Source of the DNA: Allopontixanthobacter sediminis
GTDB taxonomy: Bacteria; Pseudomonadota; Alphaproteobacteria; Sphingomonadales; Sphingomonadaceae
DNA length: 64,000 nucleotides
NCBI RefSeq assembly: GCF_009828115.1
Contig: NZ_WTYL01000003.1
Location: forward strand, 1 to 64,000
Direction of reading: 5' to 3'
Every line of letters starts with the position of its first letter. Within the stretch, counting starts at the first letter, position 1. This document shows positions 36,158 to 45,155 of this stretch, one piece after another. A model generated the notes under the pieces. That model worked only from the letters and a program-made list of their open reading frames with translations. It made no database searches and was not told the DNA's origin. The translations under genes and the position numbers were made by a program.

Positions 36158-36626
36158 CTATTTGCCGGCTTTTGCTGGCATCAGAGGCCGGCATCGATAA
36201 TGAAAAAATGGCAGCTAACAAGCATGTGCCCTAGACATTTGAACGACCACTGTGTCGGCGGATGCCGTTGTCAGCTTTGCGCCCCGCAATCGGTCGTTCG
36301 ACCAATCTCAGGTACTTACTTAAGCCGATGTTGGCGTTAGGACTGGGTGACAGCGCAGCTCGATCCGGTATACTCTCAAACGGTGCACCCTAGTGCGGAG
36401 GACGGCTTCTTCTTTCAATGATATTACAGGCAGTCCACGATCCTCATGGCAGTGATGAATCCTGCGAAATTGGCTAATAATGTCAGGTTGGTCTCTCATC
36501 CGTGCGAAGAGGTCGTTTGAAGACGCACGAATATGCAGTGGGCGGAAGCGAATTGGAACTAGGCTGAGAGCACTGTTGCCCCTGCCCGCCGTTCCGATAG
36601 CGAGGCAGGGGCGCTGTGGAGTCTGG
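36158..36626. other. Intergenic, carries repeat copy i
   Basis: 469 bases between convergent genes. Copy i lies at 36228-36272. The stretch 36320-36600 contains weak open frames on both strands without recognisable content. No terminator was confirmed for the autotransporter gene. Confidence 0.3.
36228..36272 (+). repeat. Dispersed intergenic repeat copy i, partial
   Basis: TTTGAACGACCACTGTGTCG, then GCGGATGCCGTTGTC. It corresponds to the end block of copies c, g and j; the first half is absent or diverged. Confidence 0.5.
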
Positions 36627-39600
36627 CTAAAATTCCAGAGACAGGCGAAGGTTGCCATTTACAGTGGCATCGCCGTTGCCGCCTGTGGCGCCCACCTGTC
36701 CGGCGAGTGACCAGTTGCCGCCAAGATCGTAGCTGCCGCTGGCTTGCAGCGCGACGCCCGTCCGTGCACCGATAGGTGCACGGACATTGAAGGCGCTGGC
36801 TGATCCCGCCATACCCAGATCGACATCAACATCGTTGCGGCCGCCGGTGACATACTGGGCTGACATGTCGAAATATCCTGTCGGGCTGACCATTCGGACG
36901 AAGCCGCCTGCGCCTAGGCGCGTCCAGGCATCGCTGTTCCGGCTAGAAAACAAATCAAGCACGTTTGCGCCAGTTTCGCGAAATGCCCCCAGCTGGGTCT
37001 TGCTGGTCTCAGTGCCAATGGTGGGACCGAACGTCCAGTCGCCTTCACCAAAGCCATAGCGCAGATTGACGGTGAGGGCGGTGGTGTTAAACTTGGATTC
37101 GGCCTGCGGGGTTCTGGCAATTGGTCCAAACGAGATGGTGCGCGTCACATCCGCGCGGGCGCTGGTATGGACCAGCGAAGCGGTGGCCGTGACCCCTGCA
37201 GCCCCGGTGCCATACCGAACATAGCCGCCCACATGCCATTCATCGGTGCTGGCATCGGATCCGCGCGCCTTGACCCGCACATCGCCTGATAACCAGCCGC
37301 CGCCGATCCCCGCGGCCCAGCTATTGCCTTGGCCGCGATAATCGACCCCGATCTCGCCGCCGAAAGCGTCGGAGCTGAACCGCGCGCCGTTGCCATCGCC
37401 GCCCACATGGCTGTTGCGCCCGGTCACGCCGCCCCAGATTCCCAGCCCTTCTTCAAGCCCGGCCTGACCGCGCTGGATGAATTGGGCGGCCAGCGCCATG
37501 CCTTGGCGTTGGTTCGCAGAGAGCAGGCTGGCGTAAATTTCGCCCGAACTTGCATTAAACGCAGCGCGGGCCGAATCTCCGTCAAGCATGAGTAATGAGT
37601 TATATACCGCCAGCGCATCCGATCCCGCTGGACGCACCAGGTTCATTAGCGCGTCTGCGGCCTGCCGCTGGTTGTAGGTCGCTGCAACATCGGGGAAGGC
37701 TAGAACCTGCTGGACGGTTATGGATGCACCGGTCGCATCATAACCCAGTACAAAATCCAGGAACTCGGATTGCTCCGTCAGCCCCGCAAAAGTGCCGGTG
37801 CGCCCGCCGATGGCATCAAGGATACGGAACACCGATCCGTCGGTATAGCTGGTCTGCGGATCAAGCGTCGTCACCGCAACAGTGCCGCCGTCCAGCGTAG
37901 CCCGGCCGCCAGCGGCGATCCGGTCTGCGCCGCCTGCCGCCTGCAAATCAACGGCAAAGGTCGACCCAGAGCGGAAGATGACATCGCCGGTGACGTTCAG
38001 GGTCCCCACCCCGGTGGGCGAAACCCGTCCGCTGACGTCGAGCGCGCCGACGCGGCCGTTACCAACCAGCATGGCAGTTGATTGCACCACCATGTTGCCG
38101 CCCAGCGTACCACTGGTGGCCAGCGTTCCAGCCTCTAGGCGCGTAGTTCCTACAAAGGTGTCGGACGTGCCAGTGATGGACAAGGCGCCGGCTCCTGTCT
38201 TGCGCACAGTTCCGTTGCCGGTCAGAACGCCCGCATAGGTGCCATCGGTGGCTTGGTCGAACTGCAACGTTCCTGCCGATCCCACAGCGACCGGCCCCGA
38301 AACGCTCACAGTCGTGCCGCGCAGCACCCCGTCAGTGACGGTCGTTCCTCCGCTGTAAGTGTTAGCCGCCGTCAGCACCAGCGTGCCGAGATCGGTCTTG
38401 TCGAGACTGCCAGTGCCGCTAAGCACGCTGTCAATCGTTGTGGTGATTTCTGCGCCAGCCGCAGTGCCGTCGCCAATCCGGAAGGCGGTCGATGCCGCAT
38501 CAAACTGCAATGCACCGCCGGTCACACGATATCCGTTCGCTGCAAACTGTACGCCGGTGCCAAGGAACACTACGCCGGCTGTGCTATCGACCGTGACCGC
38601 AGCGCCAGCGCCAGCGAAAATTAGCAGCGTCGCTGGATCGTACGTCCCGTTGCGCGATCCATCCATGATCGTCCAGTTGCTGCCGGTTGCGGTCCAGGTG
38701 CCGACGCCGCCATCTATCACGTCATTGGCTACGGTGTTGCTGCCATCCCAGAAGTTGAAGCTGTTCACCGGCGCGTCAACCAGCAGGTTGACCTGAGCTA
38801 AAGCAGACGTCTGTACGGACAGGTCGGCGGGGCTGAACCCCTCAGGCGCTATGCCGATAAGCAGGCCGTTGTCAGTTAGCGTTCCGCCGTAGTTGATCAG
38901 GCGGTAAAGCCCTGCGCCAAAGCCGCCCGCGTTGGCGACATTCAGCGTGCCGTCGAGCGTTAGGTTGCCGCTGACTGTGATTAAATCGCTGGCAACGCCT
39001 GCCACCCCCGATGGCTCCCCGAGTTCAAAGGCAAGGATACTGTCTACGCTCAGCCCCAGATTGCCGGTGAAGGTCAGATTGCCCGGACTGTTGCCAACTG
39101 CCAGCGTAGCGTTGCCGATCGTGACGTTACCAAGGATCCGGCCGGATCCGCCTAGCGTCGATCCGCCCGACACGGTCATCACATGGGTGCTGCTGCCAAA
39201 GGAACCGTTTACGAGCAGCGTGCCGCCGGACAGTATGGTTTCACCGGTGAAATTGCCGCCGGAGCCTGTGATGATGGTAGTTCCGGCCAGATGCGAAAAG
39301 CGGCCTCCGCCCAGAATGCTTGAATTGATGGTGAGCGGATTGCCATTATGATTGAACACCACCCGGGTGCCGGTAGAAACGGTCAGCGAACCAACATCAT
39401 AGCTGCCCATTGCGCTAGGGCCATCGGCTTCGCTGTTACCGAAGAAAATCTCGCTGCCGACCACGCCAGTGAAGAGGCTGCGCGCATTCACAGAAGCGCC
39501 GTTGCGCAGGAAAAGCTGGTTGTTGCTGATCCCAGACGAGCTGCCAACGTTGATGCTGCCAGTCGCACTCAGCGTTCCACCGTCGACTGTGATGAGCGAG

Positions 39601-40601
39601 CCTGACCTGATATTGATAACATTGGCAACGACTTGGCCACCGCTGCGGACTAGCACGCTGCCAACGGAGCCAAAGGCTGAAGAGTTGGGGTTCACAGAAG
39701 TGGAAAGGTCGTTGACTCTGAGAATCGCATTGTTCTCCACCAGAATCCCTGCATTGCTGAGACCGGCAGTGCGCGTCGAGGTACTGAGCGAATTGCCGAA
39801 ATCGGCGTCGGACCCTGTGCCAGAGATACGAAGGCCGCCATCGCGGGTGATGCTCAAATTGGCCGCACCGATGGCGACGACCTGTGCGCCATCGAGTATT
39901 TCAAGCAGCGATCCGGCGTTGCGGACTTCGGCACTGTTGGAAGCACCGTATTCAAGTGTCGAACCCGCGCCGCTGACCCGCAGCACGCCGCGTCCGTTGA
40001 AGGCAGCGTTGGCTCCGTTGATGGATGCCCCAAGCAACAGGCCATTTGATACGCGCAAAGTGCCCCCATCCAAAACTTCGATTAAGCCGACCGCGCCACC
40101 CTCAGCCCCGGCTGACGCACTGTCCTGAGTGCCTCGGCCCATGGTGAGGCTGCTTGTATTCACCCGTGAACTCGCGCCGGTGATGGTAAGCGTACCATTT
40201 CCGAAACGCGCCGCTCGGATCTGACTGCCGGCATTGCTGGAAACGCCGCCGATTGTGATATCACCAGCGATGGTTATCGCCGCGCCGCCTTGCACGGTCA
40301 GGCTGCCTCTGTTGACCCGGCCCACTGACATCGTCTGCACAGTTACAGCCGTGGATGCACCGGAGAGCACCGGCTGACGGCCGGAGGTGGTTTCGTTGAT
40401 CGTCACCTCCTCCGTAGGCAACGGCGGCACACCGCCTACCCAGTTGCGACCATCGTTGTAATCATCGCCCTCAGCGCCGGTCCACACAGATTGCGCGTGC
40501 ACCAGCGCAGGCGACAAAATCGCAGTAGTCACCAGCAACCCGGCCAACATGCGGACGGCAAACTTGCTTTTGGCTGTAGTGTATGTGGTGTGCGTGTGCA
40601 T
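36627..40601 (-). CDS. Autotransporter (type Va secretion) with long beta-helical passenger
   Basis: 1324 residues from ATG 40601, preceded by AGGAACG; an open extension upstream is only the regulatory region. Signal peptide KFAVRMLAGLLVTTAILSP ends at VHAQ. The passenger (about 35-1030) is built of repetitive glycine/serine/threonine-rich strands with PATR-type motifs (LVLTAANTYSGGTTVTDGVL, GAGALSITGTSDTF). The C-terminal 270 residues form an autotransporter barrel ending NGNLRLSLEF. It would be displayed on or released from the cell surface, e.g. for adhesion or aggregation. It is divergent from a LuxR regulator across a region with phased repeats. Confidence 0.9.
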   Translation of the reverse strand: MHTHTTYTTAKSKFAVRMLAGLLVTTAILSPALVHAQSVWTGAEGDDYNDGRNWVGGVPPLPTEEVTINETTSGRQPVLSGASTAVTVQTMSVGRVNRGSLTVQGGAAITIAGDITIGGVSSNAGSQIRAARFGNGTLTITGASSRVNTSSLTMGRGTQDSASAGAEGGAVGLIEVLDGGTLRVSNGLLLGASINGANAAFNGRGVLRVSGAGSTLEYGASNSAEVRNAGSLLEILDGAQVVAIGAANLSITRDGGLRISGTGSDADFGNSLSTSTRTAGLSNAGILVENNAILRVNDLSTSVNPNSSAFGSVGSVLVRSGGQVVANVINIRSGSLITVDGGTLSATGSINVGSSSGISNNQLFLRNGASVNARSLFTGVVGSEIFFGNSEADGPSAMGSYDVGSLTVSTGTRVVFNHNGNPLTINSSILGGGRFSHLAGTTIITGSGGNFTGETILSGGTLLVNGSFGSSTHVMTVSGGSTLGGSGRILGNVTIGNATLAVGNSPGNLTFTGNLGLSVDSILAFELGEPSGVAGVASDLITVSGNLTLDGTLNVANAGGFGAGLYRLINYGGTLTDNGLLIGIAPEGFSPADLSVQTSALAQVNLLVDAPVNSFNFWDGSNTVANDVIDGGVGTWTATGSNWTIMDGSRNGTYDPATLLIFAGAGAAVTVDSTAGVVFLGTGVQFAANGYRVTGGALQFDAASTAFRIGDGTAAGAEITTTIDSVLSGTGSLDKTDLGTLVLTAANTYSGGTTVTDGVLRGTTVSVSGPVAVGSAGTLQFDQATDGTYAGVLTGNGTVRKTGAGALSITGTSDTFVGTTRLEAGTLATSGTLGGNMVVQSTAMLVGNGRVGALDVSGRVSPTGVGTLNVTGDVIFRSGSTFAVDLQAAGGADRIAAGGRATLDGGTVAVTTLDPQTSYTDGSVFRILDAIGGRTGTFAGLTEQSEFLDFVLGYDATGASITVQQVLAFPDVAATYNQRQAADALMNLVRPAGSDALAVYNSLLMLDGDSARAAFNASSGEIYASLLSANQRQGMALAAQFIQRGQAGLEEGLGIWGGVTGRNSHVGGDGNGARFSSDAFGGEIGVDYRGQGNSWAAGIGGGWLSGDVRVKARGSDASTDEWHVGGYVRYGTGAAGVTATASLVHTSARADVTRTISFGPIARTPQAESKFNTTALTVNLRYGFGEGDWTFGPTIGTETSKTQLGAFRETGANVLDLFSSRNSDAWTRLGAGGFVRMVSPTGYFDMSAQYVTGGRNDVDVDLGMAGSASAFNVRAPIGARTGVALQASGSYDLGGNWSLAGQVGATGGNGDATVNGNLRLSLEF

Positions 40602-40690
40602 GGTACGTTCCTGCGCCTGACAACGTCGCGGGGTGCGCGTTGTGTTAAGCAAGACAGTGGGGGAATGCGGGGCATCACGGAACGCGGCAA

Positions 40691-40720
40691 AGTGTTGCAG
40701 AGTGTTGCAAGGTGTTGCAG
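40691..40720. promoter_or_regulatory. Three TGTTGCA repeats at 10-bp spacing
   Basis: AGTGTTGCAG, AGTGTTGCAA and GGTGTTGCAG lie head to tail with exactly ten bases between equivalent positions, i.e. one helical turn. They lie between the divergent starts of the autotransporter (40601) and LuxR regulator (40819) genes. A cooperative operator for the LuxR-type protein or another regulator is plausible. Confidence 0.5.
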
Positions 40721-40818
40721 CGCGGCGATTTACGCTCGACGAACGACGCAAAATGCGGCCTTTGTACCCATGGCCCCATGATCGGGAGATCGTTGGTCGG
40801 CCAAGGGAGCAGATTGAT

Positions 40819-41895
40819 ATGGTGACGGTCAGCGAAATCTATGATGCCGCATTCGATGCCGCGCTGTTCCCAGAACTGCTGCAACGCATCGCCGGGGCGT
40901 TTGACGCCAGCAGTTCCTTCATCGCGTGGGTTGATCAGGATCGCGGTGCCGGGTTTCAGGCAGAACATGGCAACGATCCCGCATGGATCGCACGCTACAC
41001 CGAAATCTATCACCAGCACGATGTGCTGATGCCCTATCTGCTGAGCTATAACGAGGGGGACTGCAAAACCGTTCACGCGTTGTTGCAACAGCCCGAGATC
41101 CGCAGCAGCAAGTTCTACCGCGAATACCTCGCGCCCCATCACGTCGTCGACAATATGGCTGCCATTTTAGTTCGGAGGGCAGGGTTTAGCGCGCACCTGA
41201 CATTGCTACGCAAGGTACCTGCGCCACCGTTCAACGCGGGTGAACTGGCCCAGATGGAAACGCTGATGCCGCATCTGAAGCGCGCAGTGTTCATCCAGAG
41301 CCGCCTGATCCGCGATGCGGGCGCCGCGCGGGCTTACAGGCAATCCGCATCATGCCTCAGCGGCTACTTGCTGCAATTGACCGAGGACCGCCATGTCGTT
41401 GAGATTGATGCCGAGGTGGGCCGGATCGTGGGTTTGCGGATAGGCGATCTGGTGGCCGATACCATTTTTGGTAAAACAGTCATCGCAGCTTTGGCTGGGG
41501 ATCAACCCTGCGCAGTCGAGGTGCGCTCGCCCGACGGAACACCGTTCAAGCTCTTGTGCGAAGCACGCAAACTGGTTCGTGACCGGTTTAGCGATCTGGT
41601 GTCGGGGCCATGCACGGAACACACTGTGCACATCACCATCATCGATCAGCCACTGCAAATCGCTTATGGTGCGATGGCGGACATGTATCGTTTGACCCCT
41701 ACCGAAACGCGGGTCTTGAGCGACGCTGTGGAGAAAGGTGATCTTACCGGTATCGGGGAACGATTGGGCATGGCGCGCGCCACCACCCGCGCGCATTTGC
41801 ACCGGATCTATTCCAAGACAGGAACCAATGGATTTCCGCGCCTGGCAAGCTTGGCGCACCGGTTTGCGATGGCAGGGGAAAAGGGCAAAAAATAG
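40819..41895 (+). CDS. LuxR-family transcriptional regulator
   Basis: 358 residues from ATG 40819, preceded by GGGAGCAG at good distance; a longer frame upstream merely crosses the regulatory repeats. The C-terminal GerE-type helix-turn-helix (about 290-345) is MYRLTPTETRVLSDAVEKG, LTGIGERLGMARATTRAHLHRIYSKTG. The N-terminal ~280 residues are a sensory region of unknown type and are not the autoinducer-binding fold by obvious motifs. Such regulators with large N-terminal parts are common in sphingomonads. Divergent from the autotransporter and probably its regulator, and possibly autoregulated; this is inference from layout. Confidence 0.82.
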   Translation: MVTVSEIYDAAFDAALFPELLQRIAGAFDASSSFIAWVDQDRGAGFQAEHGNDPAWIARYTEIYHQHDVLMPYLLSYNEGDCKTVHALLQQPEIRSSKFYREYLAPHHVVDNMAAILVRRAGFSAHLTLLRKVPAPPFNAGELAQMETLMPHLKRAVFIQSRLIRDAGAARAYRQSASCLSGYLLQLTEDRHVVEIDAEVGRIVGLRIGDLVADTIFGKTVIAALAGDQPCAVEVRSPDGTPFKLLCEARKLVRDRFSDLVSGPCTEHTVHITIIDQPLQIAYGAMADMYRLTPTETRVLSDAVEKGDLTGIGERLGMARATTRAHLHRIYSKTGTNGFPRLASLAHRFAMAGEKGKK

Positions 41896-41988
41896 TGACT
41901 GCCTAAACAGATGAATGATGAACCCAACGGGAGTCGCACCTAAACAGTTGTTGACGGCCAGCTTGTCGTTGTCTGCGATAGGGGGATC

Positions 41989-43425
41989 ATGGCGACCACT
42001 CTGCGAAATTCGGATTTTAACGTCGCGCGCAACATTGCGGGCGACCGGATCGAGGGCTGGAAATCCATCGGCGCCTATTTTGGCCGCGACAGGACAACCG
42101 CGATCCGTTGGGCGCGCGAACGTAACATGCCGATCCATCGTATTCCCGGCGGCAAAATCAGTACGACATTTGCGCTGCGCCACGAACTTGACGCTTGGGC
42201 AAGTGGGGTTGGCATAACCAAACCGGCCGCCGCTCCTGAGCCGGTCGCGACTCTCACGCAGACCGCCGCCAATCCAGTGGAAACGCCCGATGAAAGTCGC
42301 GAGCATCCCGGTACCAAGCAACGCAATATGATAGGCTGGATCGCCGCCGGGCTGCTTGTACTTTTCGTAGCAATCAGTGTGCCGGGATTTGTTGCGGCAG
42401 ATGTTGCCCCTGATGGATCAAAACCCCAACCATCATCCGAAATCCTGCCGAAAGATCCAGGGGTGCTCGAACGGTATTTGGCGGCACGCGATCTGACAGC
42501 CACCCGCAACGCGCAGTCGCTGGAACAGGCGATTGCGATGCTGAGCGAAGTCACCGTTCGCGCTCCGGAATATGCGCCGGGATATGCGGCGTTGGCAGAA
42601 GCGCTCATTCTGTCGCGTGAATTTGGCATCCGGAGCGATGAAGATGCCTTTCCAGCGGCCAGTTTTGCCGCGAGCACAGCCCTGCGTCTCGATCCATCGC
42701 TGACGGAAGGCTACCGGATGAAAGGGTTTGTCGCTTACTGGTGGGATCAGGATATTATTGCGGCACGCGCCGCATTCGACGAAGCGATCATCCGCGACCC
42801 AACCAATGTGATGGCCAATTTCTGGTATGGCAATGTCCTGATCGACAGCGGCGCTTTTACTGACGGACTGCGCAGGCTGAACGTTGCACGTGCGATGCAG
42901 CCCGGATCTAAAGCCATCCTGACAGATCTGGCTTGGGCGCAATGGTCGGCTGGCAACACCGCGGATGGGGAGCGAAACCTTTTGGCACTAACAGTTGAAC
43001 ATCCTGGGTTCGCCGTCGCGCATGACAGTCTTGGCGACACCCGTTTGGCTGCTGGCGATTATGCTGGATACGCTAATGCGATGGCTACTGTCGCGGTACT
43101 ACGACAAGACAATGCGATGGCCAGCCGCGCTAGGGCCATACAGTCATCCATTCAGTCTGGCGTTCCCGAAGCCGCCTATAAAACTATTATGCGGTACTTG
43201 CTCGACGATGTAACTTCTGATCCGCGCAAGACCTATCTGCGACCGGTATTTGTTGCCTCGATTGCTGGTGACCGCGCACAGACCCTGACGCTGCTTCGCC
43301 GCGCCGCCCTGCGCAGCGAAAAATGGGGCGAGGCGGGCATAGTTCGCCGCATGAAAGCTCGGTGGGTCGGTGATGAGGCGATTTCCAAGCTGCTTGAAAA
43401 CCGCCAGTCTACTGCGCCCAATTAG
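41989..43425 (+). CDS. Membrane-anchored HTH-TPR protein, one-component regulator candidate
   Basis: 478 residues. An N-terminal excisionase/MerR-like DNA-binding region (WKSIGAYFGRDRTTAIRWARER, IHRIPGGKISTTFALRHELDAW, about 22-70) is followed by a linker, one membrane helix (about 113-136, IGWIAAGLLVLFVAISVPGF) and a periplasmic TPR-like domain (about 155-470; APGYAALAEALILS, ANFWYGNVLIDSGAF). This topology is that of CadC-like regulators that sense outside and bind DNA inside. It follows the LuxR gene by 93 bases in the same direction and may be part of the same regulatory unit for the autotransporter. Ligand and targets unknown. Confidence 0.72.
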   Translation: MATTLRNSDFNVARNIAGDRIEGWKSIGAYFGRDRTTAIRWARERNMPIHRIPGGKISTTFALRHELDAWASGVGITKPAAAPEPVATLTQTAANPVETPDESREHPGTKQRNMIGWIAAGLLVLFVAISVPGFVAADVAPDGSKPQPSSEILPKDPGVLERYLAARDLTATRNAQSLEQAIAMLSEVTVRAPEYAPGYAALAEALILSREFGIRSDEDAFPAASFAASTALRLDPSLTEGYRMKGFVAYWWDQDIIAARAAFDEAIIRDPTNVMANFWYGNVLIDSGAFTDGLRRLNVARAMQPGSKAILTDLAWAQWSAGNTADGERNLLALTVEHPGFAVAHDSLGDTRLAAGDYAGYANAMATVAVLRQDNAMASRARAIQSSIQSGVPEAAYKTIMRYLLDDVTSDPRKTYLRPVFVASIAGDRAQTLTLLRRAALRSEKWGEAGIVRRMKARWVGDEAISKLLENRQSTAPN

Positions 43426-43517
43426 GCCGGCATTGCGCGGATCGGCTCTGTCAACGCAACTTGGTAGATCGTGCCCGGCCCTATTATCTAGCGCTGATGC
43501 CGCGGAAATCTCGGGCC

Positions 43518-43870
43518 CTTCCCTCAAGCCCATTCCGCCGTTGCAATCCTCACGCGAGGTCATCCGGCAGGATGTCATAATCTACGTGCGATTTCCCCTG
43601 TCACTTCGGAATGTCGAAGATTTGCTTTTCAAGCGGGCATCGACATTTATCATGACGGTGCGGCATTGGAGGAACCGGTTCGGCCCGCTGTTTGCCTCTG
43701 AGGTGAAAAGGACCGGTTAACCGATTGCGCGGGTTCCGACAGTGGGAATGGCATTTCGACGAGCCCTATGTGAAGATTAACGGCAAAATGCATAAACTAG
43801 AGTTGGCGGTCGACCAAGAAGGCGAGCTGCTGCAGAGCTACTTAACTAAGGCGAGGAATACGCAAGCGTT
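43518..43870 (+). pseudogene. IS6-family transposase remnant
   Basis: From about 43526 the frame reads SSREVIRQDVIIYVRFPLSL, then RNVEDLLF and VRHWRNRFGPLFASEVKR, the typical N-terminal part of IS6-family transposases. It stops at 43718-43720. Shifted by one base, it continues NRLRGFRQWEWHFDEPYVKI, NGKMHKLELAVDQEGELLQSYLTK, then fades near 43870. The catalytic domain after the first Asp is missing. One frameshift and a 3' truncation mean it cannot be active. No terminal repeats were found. Confidence 0.8.
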
Positions 43871-43952
43871 CTACGAAACCTGAACGAACGACCGGTTTCA
43901 GGTGAGAAAAACGAGCTTGGCAATGGCAGCTTTGTCGGCGGATGCCGCACCA
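43866..43952 (+). repeat. Dispersed intergenic repeat copy j
   Basis: GAAACCTGAACGAACGACCG, then GTTTCAGGTGAGAAAAACGAG, then GGCAGCTTTGTCGGCGGATG. It abuts the IS6 remnant and aligns base for base with copy c apart from a few substitutions. Confidence 0.8.
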
Positions 43953-44168
43953 ACCTGCTCGTTCGGGCATGGTGGTTCCGCAGAACGCGGGATGTGGCCG
44001 GGGCGGCAACAAGCGAGCGCCCTCTTGAATGCGACGTGACGAGAAGCGCTCTGCTGACAGACTTGGGAAGTTGGTGAAGTCCTTAAGGAATGACCGATCG
44101 CATCCGCCTACGAGGAGTGATGGCTGAACAAAGCGCACCTGCCTTCACTGAATGTTCATGCTTGCATA

Positions 44169-44189
44169 CGTACAACAATTCGTACAACA
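44169..44189 (+). promoter_or_regulatory. Direct repeats before yefM, possible operator
   Basis: CGTACAACA occurs at 44169-44177 and again at 44181-44189, twelve bases apart, 25 bases before the antitoxin start. Antitoxin operators near YefM-type genes often contain TGTACA-like cores; the repeat is a candidate site for autoregulation. Confidence 0.35.
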
Positions 44190-44213
44190 CATGAGCAACG
44201 AAAGGAGGTAGCG

Positions 44214-44483
44214 ATGGATGTACTCACTTATTCCGATGCACGCGCCAACCTCAAAGCTGTGATGGATCAGGTTATTAATGACCGTACTCACGTGGTTGTC
44301 ACACGACAGAAGGCCGAATCAATTGTGATAGTATCTTTGGAAGACTGGAACGCAATCGAAGAAACGATGCACCTCTTATCCAACCGTACTAATGCTAAGC
44401 GCCTTCGTGACTCTATTGAGCAACTGGACGCGGCAGGCGGCACAGAACGCTCTCTATCGGAACCTGATTTAGTAGAAGCGTGA
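44214..44483 (+). CDS. yefM: YefM/Phd-family antitoxin
   Basis: 89 residues. DVLTYSDARANLKAVMDQV and VVVTRQKAESIVIVSLEDWNAIEETMHLL are the conserved Phd/YefM DNA-binding N-terminus; the C-terminal third is acidic and would bind the toxin. A strong ribosome site (AAAGGAGG) is six bases upstream. The gene overlaps yoeB by four bases. Upstream direct repeats may serve its autoregulation. Confidence 0.92.
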   Translation: MDVLTYSDARANLKAVMDQVINDRTHVVVTRQKAESIVIVSLEDWNAIEETMHLLSNRTNAKRLRDSIEQLDAAGGTERSLSEPDLVEA

Positions 44484-44746
44484 AGCTCGTTTTGTCTGAT
44501 AATGGGTGGGAGGATTATCTCCATTGGCAAGAGGTCGATGGGAAGATTCTCACACGCCTTAATGTACTAATAAAAGAATGTATGCGCACGCCTTTCAAGG
44601 GGACGGGAAAACCTGAACCTTTGAAAGGGGCACTATCGGGGTGGTGGTCTAGGCGAGTAACTCAAGAGGACCGGCTGGTTTATAGGGTGAAGGGCAAAGG
44701 CGATGATCAGTGCCTTGAGATTGCCCAATGCCGAATCCATTATTAG
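44480..44746 (+). CDS. yoeB: YoeB-family ribosome-dependent mRNA interferase toxin
   Basis: 88 residues. The motif order matches Txe/YoeB: FKGTGKPEPLKG (E46), GWWSRRVTQEDRLVYRV (R65) and IAQCRIHY (H87, terminal Tyr). These are the residues known to act as base, acid and phosphate contacts in the family. The toxin is neutralised by the YefM-like protein encoded upstream with a four-base overlap. Length (84-90 residues) is normal and the module looks intact. Confidence 0.92.
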   Translation: MKLVLSDNGWEDYLHWQEVDGKILTRLNVLIKECMRTPFKGTGKPEPLKGALSGWWSRRVTQEDRLVYRVKGKGDDQCLEIAQCRIHY

Positions 44747-44897
44747 CTCTCACTAATCCGGTTCGTCCCCTCCACCTAAATTTTTGGAACAACCCGCCAC
44801 CCTAAATGCGGAATCTAGCGGCTTTGCAGTCCCCAAGTTAGCAAGGTCGCTCAACTAGTCTCGTGGCATGGGTTTCTAAGAGACAGCTACGCTTTAA

Positions 44898-45134
44898 TTA
44901 GGCGTCATCTCTTGGCTTTCTGCCCTGCCAACGTGACCCAGCGGTCAATCCTAACAAAAACGATAGTGCCTCAAGTTCGCGCAGTTCTGCAAGCTTTCGG
45001 CTGCGCTCGGCCTTCGCTGCAAGTGTCTCATTTCCATGCTTGTGCCGTGGATGGCTGACGCCTCTGAGTCGCGATCAATTCTCGCGGCCACGCGTCGGGC
45101 CATCAATTTTAGCAAATGGTTGTACGCTAGACAT
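44898..45134 (-). pseudogene. Small gene with an internal TGA stop
   Basis: From ATG 45134 the frame reads MSSVQPFAKIDGPTRGREN, then TGA at 45075-45077, then continues in the same frame for 58 codons: SRLRGVSHPRHKHGNETLAA, KAERSRKLAELRELEAL, ending KPRDDA at 44898-44900. The second part has no start codon of its own and is clearly protein-like (charged helix, then a hydrophobic turn). A single change of CGA to TGA would account for it. No family is recognised. Confidence 0.45.
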
Positions 45135-45155
45135 GACTTGCGAACCGAGCGCCTT

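Noticed and set aside
40602-40751. N-terminal 50 residues of the autotransporter frame
   Set aside because: They precede a complete signal peptide and translate the regulatory TGTTGCA repeats; ATG 40601 is better placed.
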